A DNA stretch of 64,000 nucleotides, taken from the NCBI GenBank assembly GCA_027487845.1, contig JAIYCV010000001.1, positions 62,001-126,000 on the forward strand, written 5' to 3'. Numbering within the stretch: the stretch's first letter is position 1; every line of letters starts with the position of its first letter. Source of the stretch: Flammeovirgaceae bacterium (GTDB lineage: Bacteria; Bacteroidota; Bacteroidia; Cytophagales; Cyclobacteriaceae). Positions 51,061 through 61,000 of this stretch are shown here, in pieces. The notes beneath the pieces are model-generated. The model was not told the origin of the DNA and searched no databases. It saw only the letters and a list, made by a program, of their open reading frames with translations. Position numbers and translations under genes: made by a program.

Positions 51061-52650
51061 ATGACAAGATCGACCATGTTTTGCTTGATGCTTCTAGCTT
51101 TTGTGCTGATGGGTCAGCCATTTCAAATAGACGCACAACCCCTTACCTCTAAGCAAATCGATTCGCTGGTAAGCAAGAGTTTTGAAAACATGCCTGCCGC
51201 GGGCATAGCGGTAGCCGTTGTAAAGAACGGTAAGGTAATCCATTCAAAGGGATATGGAGTAGCCACCATAAAAGGGAAGGAGAAGGTGGATGAAAATACC
51301 TTGTTTGCCATTGCCTCCAACAGCAAATCATTTACAACAGCGGCATTGGCCATTCTGGTGGATGAAGGCAAATTATCATGGACCGATAAAGTGGTGGATT
51401 ATATTCCTGAGTTTAAAATGTACGATCCTTATATAACCGCTAATTTCAACATACAAGATTTGCTGACTCATCGCAGTGGCTTGGGCTTAGGGGCCGGAGA
51501 TCTTATGTTTTTTCCTGACGGAAGTGATTTCACCGTAAAGGATGTGTTAAAAAGTTTTCAATTTCAAAAGCCAGTGTCAGCCTTTCGCACCAAGTTCGAT
51601 TATGATAATTTACTTTATGTGGTAGCGGGCGAAGTAGTGGCGCGCGCCAGTGGCATGAGTTGGAGCGACTTTGTGGAAAAAAGAATTATGAAGCCGTTGG
51701 GCATGAATAGGTCGGTTGGAGTATATCAAAATCTAGCAGATAAAAAGAACACTGCTGCGCCCCATTCAGCAGTTAAAGGTGAACTGAAGCAATTGGAGCC
51801 ATACACAAAAAGCGATGGTTCGCTCGGTGCCGCGGGCGGGATTTATTCTAGCGTGAACGACCTCAGCAAATGGCTGCTCATGCACTTGAATGATGCGAAG
51901 TATGGCGATAAGTTACAATCACAACTGATTACTCCTACAAATCACAGAGAGATGCTTCGTCCACATACGTTTCTTGGTTTTACGGTAAAGCCAGATCCGA
52001 GAAGCAAACGTCATTTGAATGCGTACGGCCTCGGCTGGGGAATTGAGGATCAGCTTGGCGCGATTGTAATTAGTCATACAGGAGGGTTGCCGGGCATGTT
52101 ATCTCGCACGGCTATGGTGCCTGAGTTAAATCTCGGTGTGGTGGTGCTTACCAATACCGATCCAGGCGGGTATGCGTTTCAAACAATTTCTGGCGCAATC
52201 ATAGATTCCTATTTAGGCAAACCAGCAATGGATTGGATAAGCAGGGCAAAGAAAAACATTCAGGAAAGTGAAAACGAAGGTGACTCAGTAACAACGGCAG
52301 TTTGGAACACAGTGAAGGCGGCTTCTTCTAGTCATCTAAAGCCCGAAAATTTTATTGGTACTTATCGCGACAAATGGTTTGGTGATGTGAAGATCGCTTT
52401 GCGAGACGGGCAACTTTGGTTTAGCGCAGTGCGCTCACCAAAGTTAAACGGCAAAATGTCTTTTTATAAGTCAAACACTTTTGCCATTAAATGGGATTAC
52501 CAAGATATGCCGTGCGATGCTTTTGCTTCGTTTGCGTTGGATGAAGAAGGAAAAGCTACCAGCATAAAAATGAGAGGGATTTCACCCAATATCGATTTTA
52601 GCTTTGACTTTCAGGATTTAGATTTGCAACGAGTAGTTAACAAGCACTAG
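51061..52650 (+). CDS. secreted serine hydrolase of the beta-lactamase/class C family
   Basis: 529 residues from the ATG at 51061, which places a good signal peptide at the start (MTRSTMFCLMLLAFVLMG, cleavage after IDAQ). An earlier in-frame start would add 32 residues in front of it. Class C/DD-peptidase motifs: SxxK in ASNSKSFTTAA, YxN-like YDN in FDYDNLLYVVAGEV, and HTGG in place of KTG. A C-terminal DUF3471-like domain (about 430-529) follows. The family includes esterases, D-aminopeptidases and penicillin-binding proteins; a true beta-lactamase is unlikely. Acts in the periplasm or outside. Confidence 0.9.
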   Translation: MTRSTMFCLMLLAFVLMGQPFQIDAQPLTSKQIDSLVSKSFENMPAAGIAVAVVKNGKVIHSKGYGVATIKGKEKVDENTLFAIASNSKSFTTAALAILVDEGKLSWTDKVVDYIPEFKMYDPYITANFNIQDLLTHRSGLGLGAGDLMFFPDGSDFTVKDVLKSFQFQKPVSAFRTKFDYDNLLYVVAGEVVARASGMSWSDFVEKRIMKPLGMNRSVGVYQNLADKKNTAAPHSAVKGELKQLEPYTKSDGSLGAAGGIYSSVNDLSKWLLMHLNDAKYGDKLQSQLITPTNHREMLRPHTFLGFTVKPDPRSKRHLNAYGLGWGIEDQLGAIVISHTGGLPGMLSRTAMVPELNLGVVVLTNTDPGGYAFQTISGAIIDSYLGKPAMDWISRAKKNIQESENEGDSVTTAVWNTVKAASSSHLKPENFIGTYRDKWFGDVKIALRDGQLWFSAVRSPKLNGKMSFYKSNTFAIKWDYQDMPCDAFASFALDEEGKATSIKMRGISPNIDFSFDFQDLDLQRVVNKH

Positions 52651-52717
52651 CGTGCAGGTATCTTTCCGTTGTTTTTTGACGCAAGCAATAACCATTCTAT
52701 CTTAAAACAAACCGATA

Positions 52718-53518
52718 ATGTGGAAAGAAGCGAGTGGTAGGAAGAAGCTTGGTTGGGTAGTGGCCACCATAGTAATGAGTTATGGGGTGGTCGTTTTTGT
52801 GCTGACAACGGTCTGGTACCATGATCAGATGGTGGAATCATTTCATTTTTTTAATGATTTGGCGGAATGGAAACAATTGGACAAAGTTGCTCATGCCTTT
52901 TGGACGTTCAATGTATGTGTGTTTGTTTGCAGAATACTCAGGTGGAGTGGACTGAAAGAGAATATTCCGATTGGCGCACTGATTGGTTTCTTGATTGTTT
53001 CGACCATCGAAGTAATGGATGGCTTTTCAGCGGGCTACGGTGCTTCCCTATTCGACTTGATTGCAAATGCACTTGGTGGCACTTTGTTTTTTGTGCAACA
53101 CAAAATTTGGGGACGCATTAAGCTATTCAACAAATTCTCTTTCCATTTTACTTCCTTTGCCGCGCTTCGACCAAGTTTGTTGGGAGACGGCTTTCTTCAG
53201 GAAATCATTAAAGACTACAATGGTCAAACGTTTTGGTATAGCTGGAGCTTAGAAAAAAAATGGTGGCCGTCTTTTCTTTCTATTGCTGTTGGCCTAGGGG
53301 CTGAAGGCATGGTGTTCGGTCGCGATGAACAAAATGCGTTGCATCATTTTTCCCCGTACCGAAAATTTTATTTGTCATTAGACCTGAATCCAAATTTTTT
53401 CCAATCGAAAAAAACGTGGGCTCAAGTCATGATTTATCCGCTAACGCTTTTTAAATGCCCAGCACCCGCTATTGAATTTTCAACGCAAGGGGTGAGATTT
53501 CATTGGCTTTATTTTTAA
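52718..53518 (+). CDS. DUF2279 membrane protein
   Basis: 266 residues with an N-terminal membrane helix (about 12-32) and two or three more in the first 130 residues, including WKQLDKVAHAFWTFNVC, IGALIGFLIVSTIEVMDGFSAGYG and SLFDLIANALGG. This DKxxHxx, E-x-x-D-G-x-S-x-x-x-G and D-x-x-x-N-x-x-G pattern is that of DUF2279, related to VanZ-like/YfiM proteins. The C-terminal half is not membrane-like and has FYLSLDLNP. Function unknown. A strong hairpin follows its stop and separates it from convergent pgk. Confidence 0.85.
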   Translation: MWKEASGRKKLGWVVATIVMSYGVVVFVLTTVWYHDQMVESFHFFNDLAEWKQLDKVAHAFWTFNVCVFVCRILRWSGLKENIPIGALIGFLIVSTIEVMDGFSAGYGASLFDLIANALGGTLFFVQHKIWGRIKLFNKFSFHFTSFAALRPSLLGDGFLQEIIKDYNGQTFWYSWSLEKKWWPSFLSIAVGLGAEGMVFGRDEQNALHHFSPYRKFYLSLDLNPNFFQSKKTWAQVMIYPLTLFKCPAPAIEFSTQGVRFHWLYF

Positions 53519-53549
53519 AACGGATGATGATCGCTATATAGATCAGATG

Positions 53550-53585
53550 AAGGCGTCTGACACCTCGAAGATGTCATGACGCCTT
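53550..53585. terminator. bidirectional hairpin between the DUF2279 gene and pgk
   Basis: AAGGCGTC-TGACA at 53550-53562 pairs with TGTCA-T-GACGCCTT at 53572-53585 (13 pairs, one bulged T). The tail TTTCCTAGTTTT on the plus side is only partly T-rich. Position between two convergent genes supports a terminator. Confidence 0.7.
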
Positions 53586-53613
53586 TCCTAGTTTTGGTGT
53601 CGATTCGAAGAAG

Positions 53614-54798
53614 TTATTCCAATGCCTTAACGCCCGGTAACACTTTGCCTTCAAAGTATTCTAGCAAGGCGCCACCGCCCGTTGATACATAGCTCACCTT
53701 GTCTTCAAAGCCAAATTTGGCCACTGCTGCGGCTGAGTCGCCACCACCAATTAATGAGAATGCTCCTTTTTCTGTTGCCCTTACCACTGCTTCCGCAATG
53801 GTCTTCGTTCCATTTTCAAACTTGGCAAACTCAAACACACCCATAGGGCCATTCCACAATATGGTTTTTGATTCTTCTACCACTTTTGAAAAAACAACGC
53901 ATGCTTGCGGCCCTATGTCTAAGCCCATCCAGCCGTCTTTTATAGCGTTGTTGTTGGAGACTTCCGTGTTTGCTTTGGCATCAAATTTATCAGCAATAAT
54001 CGAGTCAATCGGCAAGTGCAACTCAACACCTTTTGCTTTGGCCTTTTGAATAAGTTCTTTTGCCAAATCAAGTTTGTCGGCTTCTACCAATGAATTACCA
54101 ATGCTGCCGCCCATTGCCTTAAAGAACGTGTAGGCCATCCCACCTCCGATGATTAAGTGGTTTACTTTATCTAGCAACTGTTCAATAATCAAAATCTTGT
54201 CTGAAATTTTTGCGCCACCCATTATGGCGGTGAAAGGCTTTTCCGCATTTTCGTGCACTTTCTTTGCATTGTCTAACTCAGCAGCCATTACATAGCCAGC
54301 TGCTTTATCGTTAAAGAACTGCGCTACAATGGTGGTTGAAGCATGGGCGCGATGGGCAGTGCCAAATGCATCGTTCACATAAACGTCACCTAGCTTCGAG
54401 AGCCTTTCCGCGAAAGCGAGATCTCCTTTTTCTTCTTGTTTATAAAACCGAAGATTTTCTAACAGAAGTACTTCACCAGGTTTAAGAGCTGCTGCTTTTT
54501 TGATGGCTTCTTCACCGATACAATCATCGGCAAACTGTACCGAGCGACCAAGTAATTGTTCCAGTGTTGTAATGGTATGCTTCAACGAAAATTTGTCTTC
54601 GGGCCCCTCTTTCGGTCGTCCTAAATGTGACATAAGTACGCAGCTACCGCCATCCTTTAAGATCTTATTTAATGTTGGGATCGTAGCTCGAATGCGATTA
54701 TCGTCTGTTACGTTAAAGCTTTTATCTAATGGCACGTTAAAGTCTACACGGATAAGTGCCCTCTTTCCTGAAAAGTTGATGTCGTTGATTGTTTTCAT
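53614..54798 (-). CDS. pgk: phosphoglycerate kinase
   Basis: 394 residues; interconverts 1,3-bisphosphoglycerate + ADP and 3-phosphoglycerate + ATP in glycolysis. Motifs: [90 protein letters not shown] and the nucleotide loop [15 protein letters not shown] with [10 protein letters not shown]. Complete, single-domain-pair enzyme of normal length. pfkA lies upstream on the same strand, 75 bp away across a repeat. Confidence 0.98.
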   Translation of the reverse strand: MKTINDINFSGKRALIRVDFNVPLDKSFNVTDDNRIRATIPTLNKILKDGGSCVLMSHLGRPKEGPEDKFSLKHTITTLEQLLGRSVQFADDCIGEEAIKKAAALKPGEVLLLENLRFYKQEEKGDLAFAERLSKLGDVYVNDAFGTAHRAHASTTIVAQFFNDKAAGYVMAAELDNAKKVHENAEKPFTAIMGGAKISDKILIIEQLLDKVNHLIIGGGMAYTFFKAMGGSIGNSLVEADKLDLAKELIQKAKAKGVELHLPIDSIIADKFDAKANTEVSNNNAIKDGWMGLDIGPQACVVFSKVVEESKTILWNGPMGVFEFAKFENGTKTIAEAVVRATEKGAFSLIGGGDSAAAVAKFGFEDKVSYVSTGGGALLEYFEGKVLPGVKALE

Positions 54799-54841
54799 TT
54801 TCTCGTTATGGGTTGTCTTGGTTAGTTGGTTGTTACTCTTG

Positions 54842-54870
54842 CGTAATTCGTAATTTCTAATTCGTAATTG
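54842..54870. repeat. ATTCGTAATT repeats between pgk and pfkA
   Basis: TAATTCGTAATTTCTAATTC followed by GTAATTGATTT: 7-nt-based units of the same family as at 56979-57048. It abuts the pfkA TGA (54874) on one side. Confidence 0.6.
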
Positions 54871-54873
54871 ATT

Positions 54874-55974
54874 TCAGTCGCCAAAAGAAATGCCTAGCCC
54901 TTTTGCTGCCTTTACCAGATCTGAGTTTTTATCCACAAAGCTCGGCTCGCGCGTAGCTTCTTCAAGTGTTACCGTAGTAATGGAATTGTTTTTAAAAGCC
55001 ACCATGTGACCTGATTTTCCTTCAATCGCAAGTTCACACGCCTTCACTCCAAAAAGTAATGCAAGCACCCTATCAAATGCTATAGGGCCACCACCGCGTT
55101 GCACATGGCCTAGCACAGTTTCGCGTATCTCGGCAGTACAGCCTGCATCTTTCAATTGTTTTGAAAGTTGGTAAGCCACTCCGCCAAGTCGCACATGCTC
55201 CGAAGTTTTTTCTCCTGCCGTGGCGGTGACAGTTCCGTTTTTCGGTTTGGCGCCCTCTGATATTACAATGTTGACAAAGCCCCGTCCATTCTTGTATCGC
55301 GAGTTAATTCGCTTTAAAATTTTATTAACATCATAGGGAATTTCTGGGATGAGGCACACTTCGGCACCGCCCGCAATAGCCGTATGCAACGCGATCCAAC
55401 CTGCATCTCGTCCCATCACTTCCATAATCATGGTCCGGTTATGACTTTCAGCGGTGGTAACTAACTTGTCGAAACTGTCGGTCGCGATTTGAACAGCAGT
55501 TTGAAAACCAAATGTCATATCGGTACTGGATAAGTCATTGTCGATTGTCTTGGGTACGCCAATCATAGGGATGCCCTTGTCGAAAAGTACTTTAGAGATT
55601 TTCTGAGATCCATCGCCACCGATGTTGATCACTGCATCAAACTTTAATTCTTTGAGTTTCTTCACCAGGTCATCTGACCGATCAATGAATTTTTTGGAAC
55701 CATCGGGCTGAATGACCGGATAGTTAATTGGATTGTCTTTATTAGTAGTTCGTAAAATCGTTCCGCCTTTAACATGTATACCCGATGTCATTTTGCGGGT
55801 AAGCTTCACGATTTCTTGAGGTTCGCGGAAGACGCCATTAAAGGCCTCAATGCTTCCATATACTTCCCAGCCTTTTTCTTTTCGAGCCCGTTTGGCGATG
55901 CCTCTGATGACGGCATTTAGCCCGGGGCAATCGCCACCGCCCGTTAGCACTAAAATTTTTTTTACGTTTTCCAT
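54874..55974 (-). CDS. pfkA: 6-phosphofructokinase, group III type
   Basis: 366 residues; phosphorylates fructose 6-phosphate at C1. Motifs: VLTGGGDCPGLNAVIRG, INIGGDGSQKISKVL, GVPKTIDNDLSSTDMTFGF, EVMGRDAGWIAL and ETVLGHVQRGGGPIAFDR. At the position that sets phosphoryl donor (E. coli Gly104) it has Gly in GGDGS, which favours ATP; at position 124 it has Lys (PKTIDND) where E. coli PfkA has Gly. This G/K pair is typical of the long group III enzymes such as actinobacterial ATP-PFKs, usually without the E. coli allosteric response. The extra 46 residues over E. coli PfkA fit that group. Confidence 0.95.
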   Translation of the reverse strand: MENVKKILVLTGGGDCPGLNAVIRGIAKRARKEKGWEVYGSIEAFNGVFREPQEIVKLTRKMTSGIHVKGGTILRTTNKDNPINYPVIQPDGSKKFIDRSDDLVKKLKELKFDAVINIGGDGSQKISKVLFDKGIPMIGVPKTIDNDLSSTDMTFGFQTAVQIATDSFDKLVTTAESHNRTMIMEVMGRDAGWIALHTAIAGGAEVCLIPEIPYDVNKILKRINSRYKNGRGFVNIVISEGAKPKNGTVTATAGEKTSEHVRLGGVAYQLSKQLKDAGCTAEIRETVLGHVQRGGGPIAFDRVLALLFGVKACELAIEGKSGHMVAFKNNSITTVTLEEATREPSFVDKNSDLVKAAKGLGISFGD

Positions 55975-55990
55975 ATATATTATTTTTTGT

Positions 55991-56947
55991 TCACCGTGAT
56001 GAGGCCCGCTTCAATCGATCGTTAATAGCTTTCCCCAGACCAATGTCGGGAACGAACTCTGCTAAAATAGTCTCTATTTCTAGTTTATCCAATTCACGCA
56101 GGGCTGCGAATAGATTTCTGGCCGCTTCTTCCATATTTCCATTCTTTGAAAGAACTCGTTGATTTTCGTTTTTTATATTACTGAGCGATTTTTCAAAAGA
56201 AATTATTCCTACTTCACTATTAAAATGTGTTTTTAACAAGTCATTTAGATTACCGAGTAGTAACTTCTTTTGGGGCGCATAATGGCTTGCCAATTGCCCT
56301 GGAGATTTGGGATTGGAGCTCGCGTTGAGTTGAACAGTTACTGGTCCGATTTCGTGTTCTATTTCTTCTTGCGTTAGTCCGCCCATTCTGTAAATGAATG
56401 GTTCATCCTTATCAAAACCCACAATGGTCGATTCTACGCCTACTTCGCAAGGACCTCCATCTAAAATATATGCTATCTTACCTCCCAATTGATCATTTAC
56501 GTGTTGGGCCGTGGTTGGACTTATGTAGCCGAAAGGGTTTGCACTTGGAGCGGCCAGTGGAAATGGTAATTGCTTTAACAACGCTAAGGTGAGCGAATTA
56601 TCAGGATACCGAATTCCGACCAAATCAAGACCAGAAGTGACAAGATCGGGGATGATTTTTTTCTTGGGTAGAAGCAAGGTCAACGGGCCCGGCCAAAATT
56701 TTATAGCGAGTTTTATGGCACTTGCATTAATATTCTCTACATATTCGTTGGCCTGCTCCAACGAGTGCACATGCACGATTAAAGGATCAAAATGAGGTCG
56801 GTTTTTTGCTGAGAATATCTTCAGTAGGGTATTTTCGTTGAGTGCGTTTCCGGCCAGTCCATAAACTGTTTCGGTGGGAATAGCCACCAACTCACCTTGC
56901 ATTAAAAGGGTTCTTGCTTTGTCAATATCGGTGCCTATTTCAGCCAA
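55991..56947 (-). CDS. threonylcarbamoyl-AMP synthase TsaC/Sua5 type
   Basis: 318 residues: an N-terminal YrdC domain (about 10-195) with IPTETVYGLAGNA, IFSAKNRPHFDPLIVHV and LAAPSANPFGYISPT, then a Sua5-type C-terminal domain (about 215-318). It makes threonylcarbamoyl-AMP from threonine, bicarbonate and ATP, the substrate of TsaD encoded at 21830-22840. The longer two-domain form is Sua5-like instead of the short TsaC. Same strand as pfkA, starting 16 bp upstream of it, so co-transcription is likely. Confidence 0.95.
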   Translation of the reverse strand: MAEIGTDIDKARTLLMQGELVAIPTETVYGLAGNALNENTLLKIFSAKNRPHFDPLIVHVHSLEQANEYVENINASAIKLAIKFWPGPLTLLLPKKKIIPDLVTSGLDLVGIRYPDNSLTLALLKQLPFPLAAPSANPFGYISPTTAQHVNDQLGGKIAYILDGGPCEVGVESTIVGFDKDEPFIYRMGGLTQEEIEHEIGPVTVQLNASSNPKSPGQLASHYAPQKKLLLGNLNDLLKTHFNSEVGIISFEKSLSNIKNENQRVLSKNGNMEEAARNLFAALRELDKLEIETILAEFVPDIGLGKAINDRLKRASSR

Positions 56948-56978
56948 GAATGGGTGGTAGAGTTAATGGTTATTAGTG

Positions 56979-57048
56979 ATTCGTAATTAATCATTCGTAA
57001 TTGATCATTCGTAACTCGTAATTAATCATTCGTATTTCGTAATTGATT
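56979..57048. repeat. ATTCGTAATTGATC repeats running into the Nudix gene
   Basis: Two 14-bp units (56979, 56993) and two 21-bp units (57007, 57028) built on the 7-mers ATTCGTA and ATTGATC. The block overlaps the last nine codons and the stop of the Nudix gene (stop at 57022). Confidence 0.8.
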
Positions 57049-57573
57049 CGTCTTCTCCACCATTCTTATAATCGATTGGTTATTGTGTGTGAGCGAGGCG
57101 ATTGTTTCAAATGACACCCATTTCAATCCGGTAGACTCATCGCTGATGGTCAACTCCACTGAATCGTTCGCTTGAAAAATATAACGAACATCGTAATGAT
57201 CGTGGGCAGGAAAATCTTTCCTTTCGGGAATAGGATGAATATCTAAATCAAAAAAAGTAGTTGAAAGGGGTATCAAGCCGGATACGCCCGTTTCTTCCAA
57301 TGCTTCCCTTCGCGCTACGTTCATCACTTCTGTTTCGCCATCAGCATGCCCGCCTGGTTGCAGCCATTTTTTTAATTTGGCATGCTCAATCAACAGCGTT
57401 TTAGAAAAATCTTGATTTACTATCCACGCTGAACCAGTAATGTGGCCGGGTAAATGATCTCGGTAGAAAGCCCGCGCGCTGCTTAGCAATTCAATAAATT
57501 TTGGAACAAACAACTCTTCTTCTCGGTAAGAAGTGTTATACGATGCAATTTCGGTTAATAGCTGTGAGGACAA
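57022..57573 (-). CDS. Nudix hydrolase with repeat-derived C-terminus
   Basis: 183 residues. Nudix box region GGHADGETEVMNVARREALEETGV: the catalytic core REALEETG is intact, but the position of the first box Glu is Thr. N-terminal strands SAWIVNQDFSKTLLIEHAKLKKWLQPGGHADG and YDVRYIFQA follow the family. Nudix enzymes hydrolyse nucleoside diphosphates linked to X; the substrate here is unknown. The terminal residues TNQLRNTND and the TAA are encoded by the ATTCGTAATT repeat block, so the natural end of the gene has been replaced or extended. Confidence 0.88.
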   Translation of the reverse strand: MSSQLLTEIASYNTSYREEELFVPKFIELLSSARAFYRDHLPGHITGSAWIVNQDFSKTLLIEHAKLKKWLQPGGHADGETEVMNVARREALEETGVSGLIPLSTTFFDLDIHPIPERKDFPAHDHYDVRYIFQANDSVELTISDESTGLKWVSFETIASLTHNNQSIIRMVEKTNQLRNTND

Positions 57574-57616
57574 GATTTAAAATTTGATGCACGTGTTCAC
57601 TTCAACTAATTTTAAC

Positions 57617-57964
57617 TTATTGAATGACTACCGTTGCCTTATTAAATTTTCCATCTTCTAGCTTGCCTATCTCTTCGCCACCGCCAGAATTATCCTTGTC
57701 GCCTTTTTTTACCAGCAGATAATACTTGATTGACTTCATGTTTTTAAACTTGGTAATTCCTTTCTTATCTGTTTTGCCAGTGAATGCTGCGTTTACCTCT
57801 TTTTCATAATCTTCTTTCTTTTCGAAAAGCTGAACTTCTGCATCGCTCACCGTATTTCCGGTTTCATCGCGAACGGTGAGTGTCAAAGAGGTTTTAAACA
57901 ATTGGCCGAGTGCTAGTGTGGCAACAAAAAGAGCGATCAGTGTAAGTGAATAGCGTGGCTTCAT
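57617..57964 (-). CDS. small secreted beta-sandwich protein
   Basis: 115 residues: signal peptide (about 1-20), then TVRDETGNTVSDAEVQLFEKKEDYEK, TDKKGITKFKNMKSIKYYLLV and a charged C-terminus ending in a strand (KATVVIQ). This is the Ig-like/carboxypeptidase regulatory-like fold common in Bacteroidota exported proteins. No catalytic residues. It lies between the Nudix gene and the giant adhesin gene on the same strand. TAAATTTG, a perfect -7 match, lies at 57991-57984 on the minus strand, 20 bp upstream, without a matching -33. Confidence 0.7.
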   Translation of the reverse strand: MKPRYSLTLIALFVATLALGQLFKTSLTLTVRDETGNTVSDAEVQLFEKKEDYEKEVNAAFTGKTDKKGITKFKNMKSIKYYLLVKKGDKDNSGGGEEIGKLEDGKFNKATVVIQ

Positions 57965-58004
57965 AAAAAGGTTTAATAGTTTTCAAATTTACACTTTCAA
58001 ACCT

Positions 58005-58053
58005 CAATTACCGAATCTTCAAATTACTGAATTATCAAATTTTCAAGTTACCG
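58005..58053. repeat. TTCAAATTACTGAATTATCA-type repeats at the end of the adhesin gene
   Basis: Units TACCGAATCTTCAAATT, ACTGAATTATCAAATT and TTCAAGTTACCGGATT in tandem, the same family as at 5403-5432 and 41336-41428. They supply the TAA of the adhesin gene (58050-58048). Confidence 0.65.
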
Positions 58054-61000
58054 GATTAGCACCACACCTCCCCTTTGTTCCTGAACGCCTTTGTCCGGAC
58101 GGAATGAACTGATGTATTTTATCGAATACGCATACGTTCCTGGGGGAAGCGGCTGACCTTGGTTGTTGTACGTGCCATTCCATTTGAAATTTTTATCCTT
58201 CGACTCATAAATTAATTCACCCCACCGATTAAAGATGGATACCTCAAATTGATCGGTTATAAAAAAGCTATAGACAAAGAAGTTTTGATTGGTAGCGTCC
58301 TTACTTCCCGGCCTGAAAGCACTTGGAGCCACCAGTTTGGGTATGCACTCATTCCTAACTTCCGTTTTGTCGGATGATGTACAGTTGTAACTGTTCGTTA
58401 TATCCACCCGATACAGCCCTGGGCTGGTGACGTTCAATTTTTGTTTGGTTTCGGCAGAAAGGAGTGCCTCATTTTTATACCATTGATACTGCAAAAATGC
58501 GCCTGGGTTCAATTCAACTTTGGCCGTGGCCGGATCCTTGTTGTCCGGATCGGCACAAATAATTGCAGCAGATGGAAGGTTGCCCTCTGGAATAGGATTA
58601 CGTACGATGGTTATAGATGGCTGTGATTTGCACTCGGGAGCCACCGCAGAGGAGACTGTTACCTGATACTTGCCTTCGTTTGAAGGATTGATAATGGCGG
58701 ATGTTGCGCCTGTGATAGTGCTGCCATTCAGCGTCCAAGCGTAATTCACACCTGTGCTGGGCGTGGAGGTGGTGGTAAGCGTGAACGCTTTTCCATCTTT
58801 GCATGGAGGTGTTGAGCTAAGGGATGCCTTGATCGTTCCAACTACCCTGGCATTGAAGGCTGGAGTCGATGAATAAACACAGCCCGTATCGGTATCTCTT
58901 AAAGTCACATTGTAGGCACCTCCATCACCTACCGCCAGCGCAATTTGTTGACCCACCAAACTAGGCTGGGCCACACCTGCTTTTTGCCAAGAGTAGCGGT
59001 AGTTTCCAGAAGGGGAGGCTGTTAGGATCACTTGATCGCTGCACGGATCTGATTGTGTCACTTTCGGGGTAACGCTATTGAATTTAAGAATATAGGAATC
59101 TGAAAACGAACAACTTAGTGTACTTACAATTACTTTATAAGTCCCTTGGCCTGCTACATTAACGGTTGGATTGTTCAAACCGACATTAGTGGGTGGACCA
59201 ACTAATACTTCAGGCGAGAATTGCCATTGGTAATTGAAAGTCCCGCCACCTGAAACCGCTACCGTCAAACTTTTAGGGTTACACAAATCATCTGGCGTAA
59301 TTGTCAATGTTGGATTAGGACTGACTACTAAAGGCGTTGGATCTGCAGCAATGCAACCACTGGCATCGGTGGCTTGAACTGTATAAGTACCTTGAGGCAC
59401 AGTCAGCGGCAAAGTCGGTTTGGTATCAGTATAAGGTAATCCCAAACTAAATCCAGTTACTGTGTACGATACTATAGGAGTGGCTGGAGGAGTAACGACT
59501 GCGGAAATTGATGAAGGATCGCACGTGGTTGCCGTAGCAGCAATGGTCCATGCTGCATCTATTAATGCAATAGATTGTGAAGAGAAACACCCAGAGATTT
59601 GATCGGAAACAATTACCGAATAAGTCCCTGCCGTTAAATTTTGGTAGGAAAAAGGTGAAAGTGCAACTGTCTTATCAATCGATTGGTCTGAGGTGGGTCC
59701 AGTCAAAAAAATGGCATAGTTCGGGCCTCCACTTGGAGTCGAATTGGCAAGATTAACTTGAAGCTCGCCATCGTCAATGCCGCACCCAGTAGGATCCCTC
59801 TTGGTTAAAGTCACATTGGGAGACACATTTACCGTAAAAGTGACCGCATCCGTTACGGCACACGTGGTGATCGGATCGGTTACAGTAACTGTGTAGGTAG
59901 TTTTACTTGGCAGCGCGGTGTCAACGGCTTGCTGTTGTATGGTTCCGCCATTCGTTATCGTTCCAGTGGTTTCATCTTTTAATTTCCATACATACGTTGC
60001 CCCTCGGTTGCCAGCATCTAGCACGTTTACAGCATTGTTTTGACAGACGGTTTGGTCAGGGCCGAGGTCAACTTGTGGGCGGTTATCAACTACTAAACTG
60101 CTCGCTCTCGAAAAACATCCGTTTACATCGGTGTTGGTCACCGATACCGCTAAATCCCTGTTGACAACAATTGTTTTGGTGGTTTCTCCGGTAGACCAAG
60201 TATAGGTTAAGCCGCTCGTATTAGGTCTGTTGGCATCTAATGTTACAGGGCCATTACAAAGAACTGTGGCAGCCGATAAAGATGGTCTGGCGGGCGGATC
60301 GAAAACTGTAACTTTCGCGCTGAGTGTTGTATCCAAACTGCATCGGTTATACACTCTAAATGTTACATTGTAAGTTCCCGCCCTCGCATAAAGGTGCGCT
60401 GGGCTTTGGTCGGTTGAACTGGCGCCATCGCCAAAACTCCAAGCATATTTATCGATCGAATCTGTTCCTTGCCCTGTAAACTTGGTTGAATCGCCCACGC
60501 ATACGCCCGTGAAACTAAATGACGGCCCACCAAAGCCGTTGCCTTGTTGTTGTCTAAAGTTGGGTAGTCCTAATAAGCTGGTGGTGCCGGTCGCCAACGG
60601 AAAAGCATCGGCTTGTAGGTTAGACTTAAGCGTAAGATCGCTTCCCGGAACAATTTGTGATAATGAATTCGCATCTTTCACCGCCACATAAATTGTTCCA
60701 TTTGGTGCGGTTTGAATGGCGCCTAAGTTAGGCGCAGTAATTTTGGGTGTGAACAAAGTCGATTTACTTAGCGAATCGATCGCGAACTCCACCAGTTTGG
60801 AGGAGGCGCCATTATTCACCGTGGCATAAAGTTTAAGGCCTTTCTTGTTGCTATTTGCGAATTCAACCCCATAAACTGTTCCTGCCGATTCTTTTAGGTC
60901 GAGCCGATTGTTGGCATCGTCTTTACTATACTTCACGATGCGACCAGTAGTATCGTTTAAGTGAAACAATTCAATAAAGTTTCCACCATTATAGGATAGC

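Noticed and set aside
51061-52650. Antibiotic-resistance beta-lactamase
   Set aside because: The SxxK and HTG motifs and the DUF3471-like tail fit a general serine hydrolase; nothing points to beta-lactam hydrolysis.
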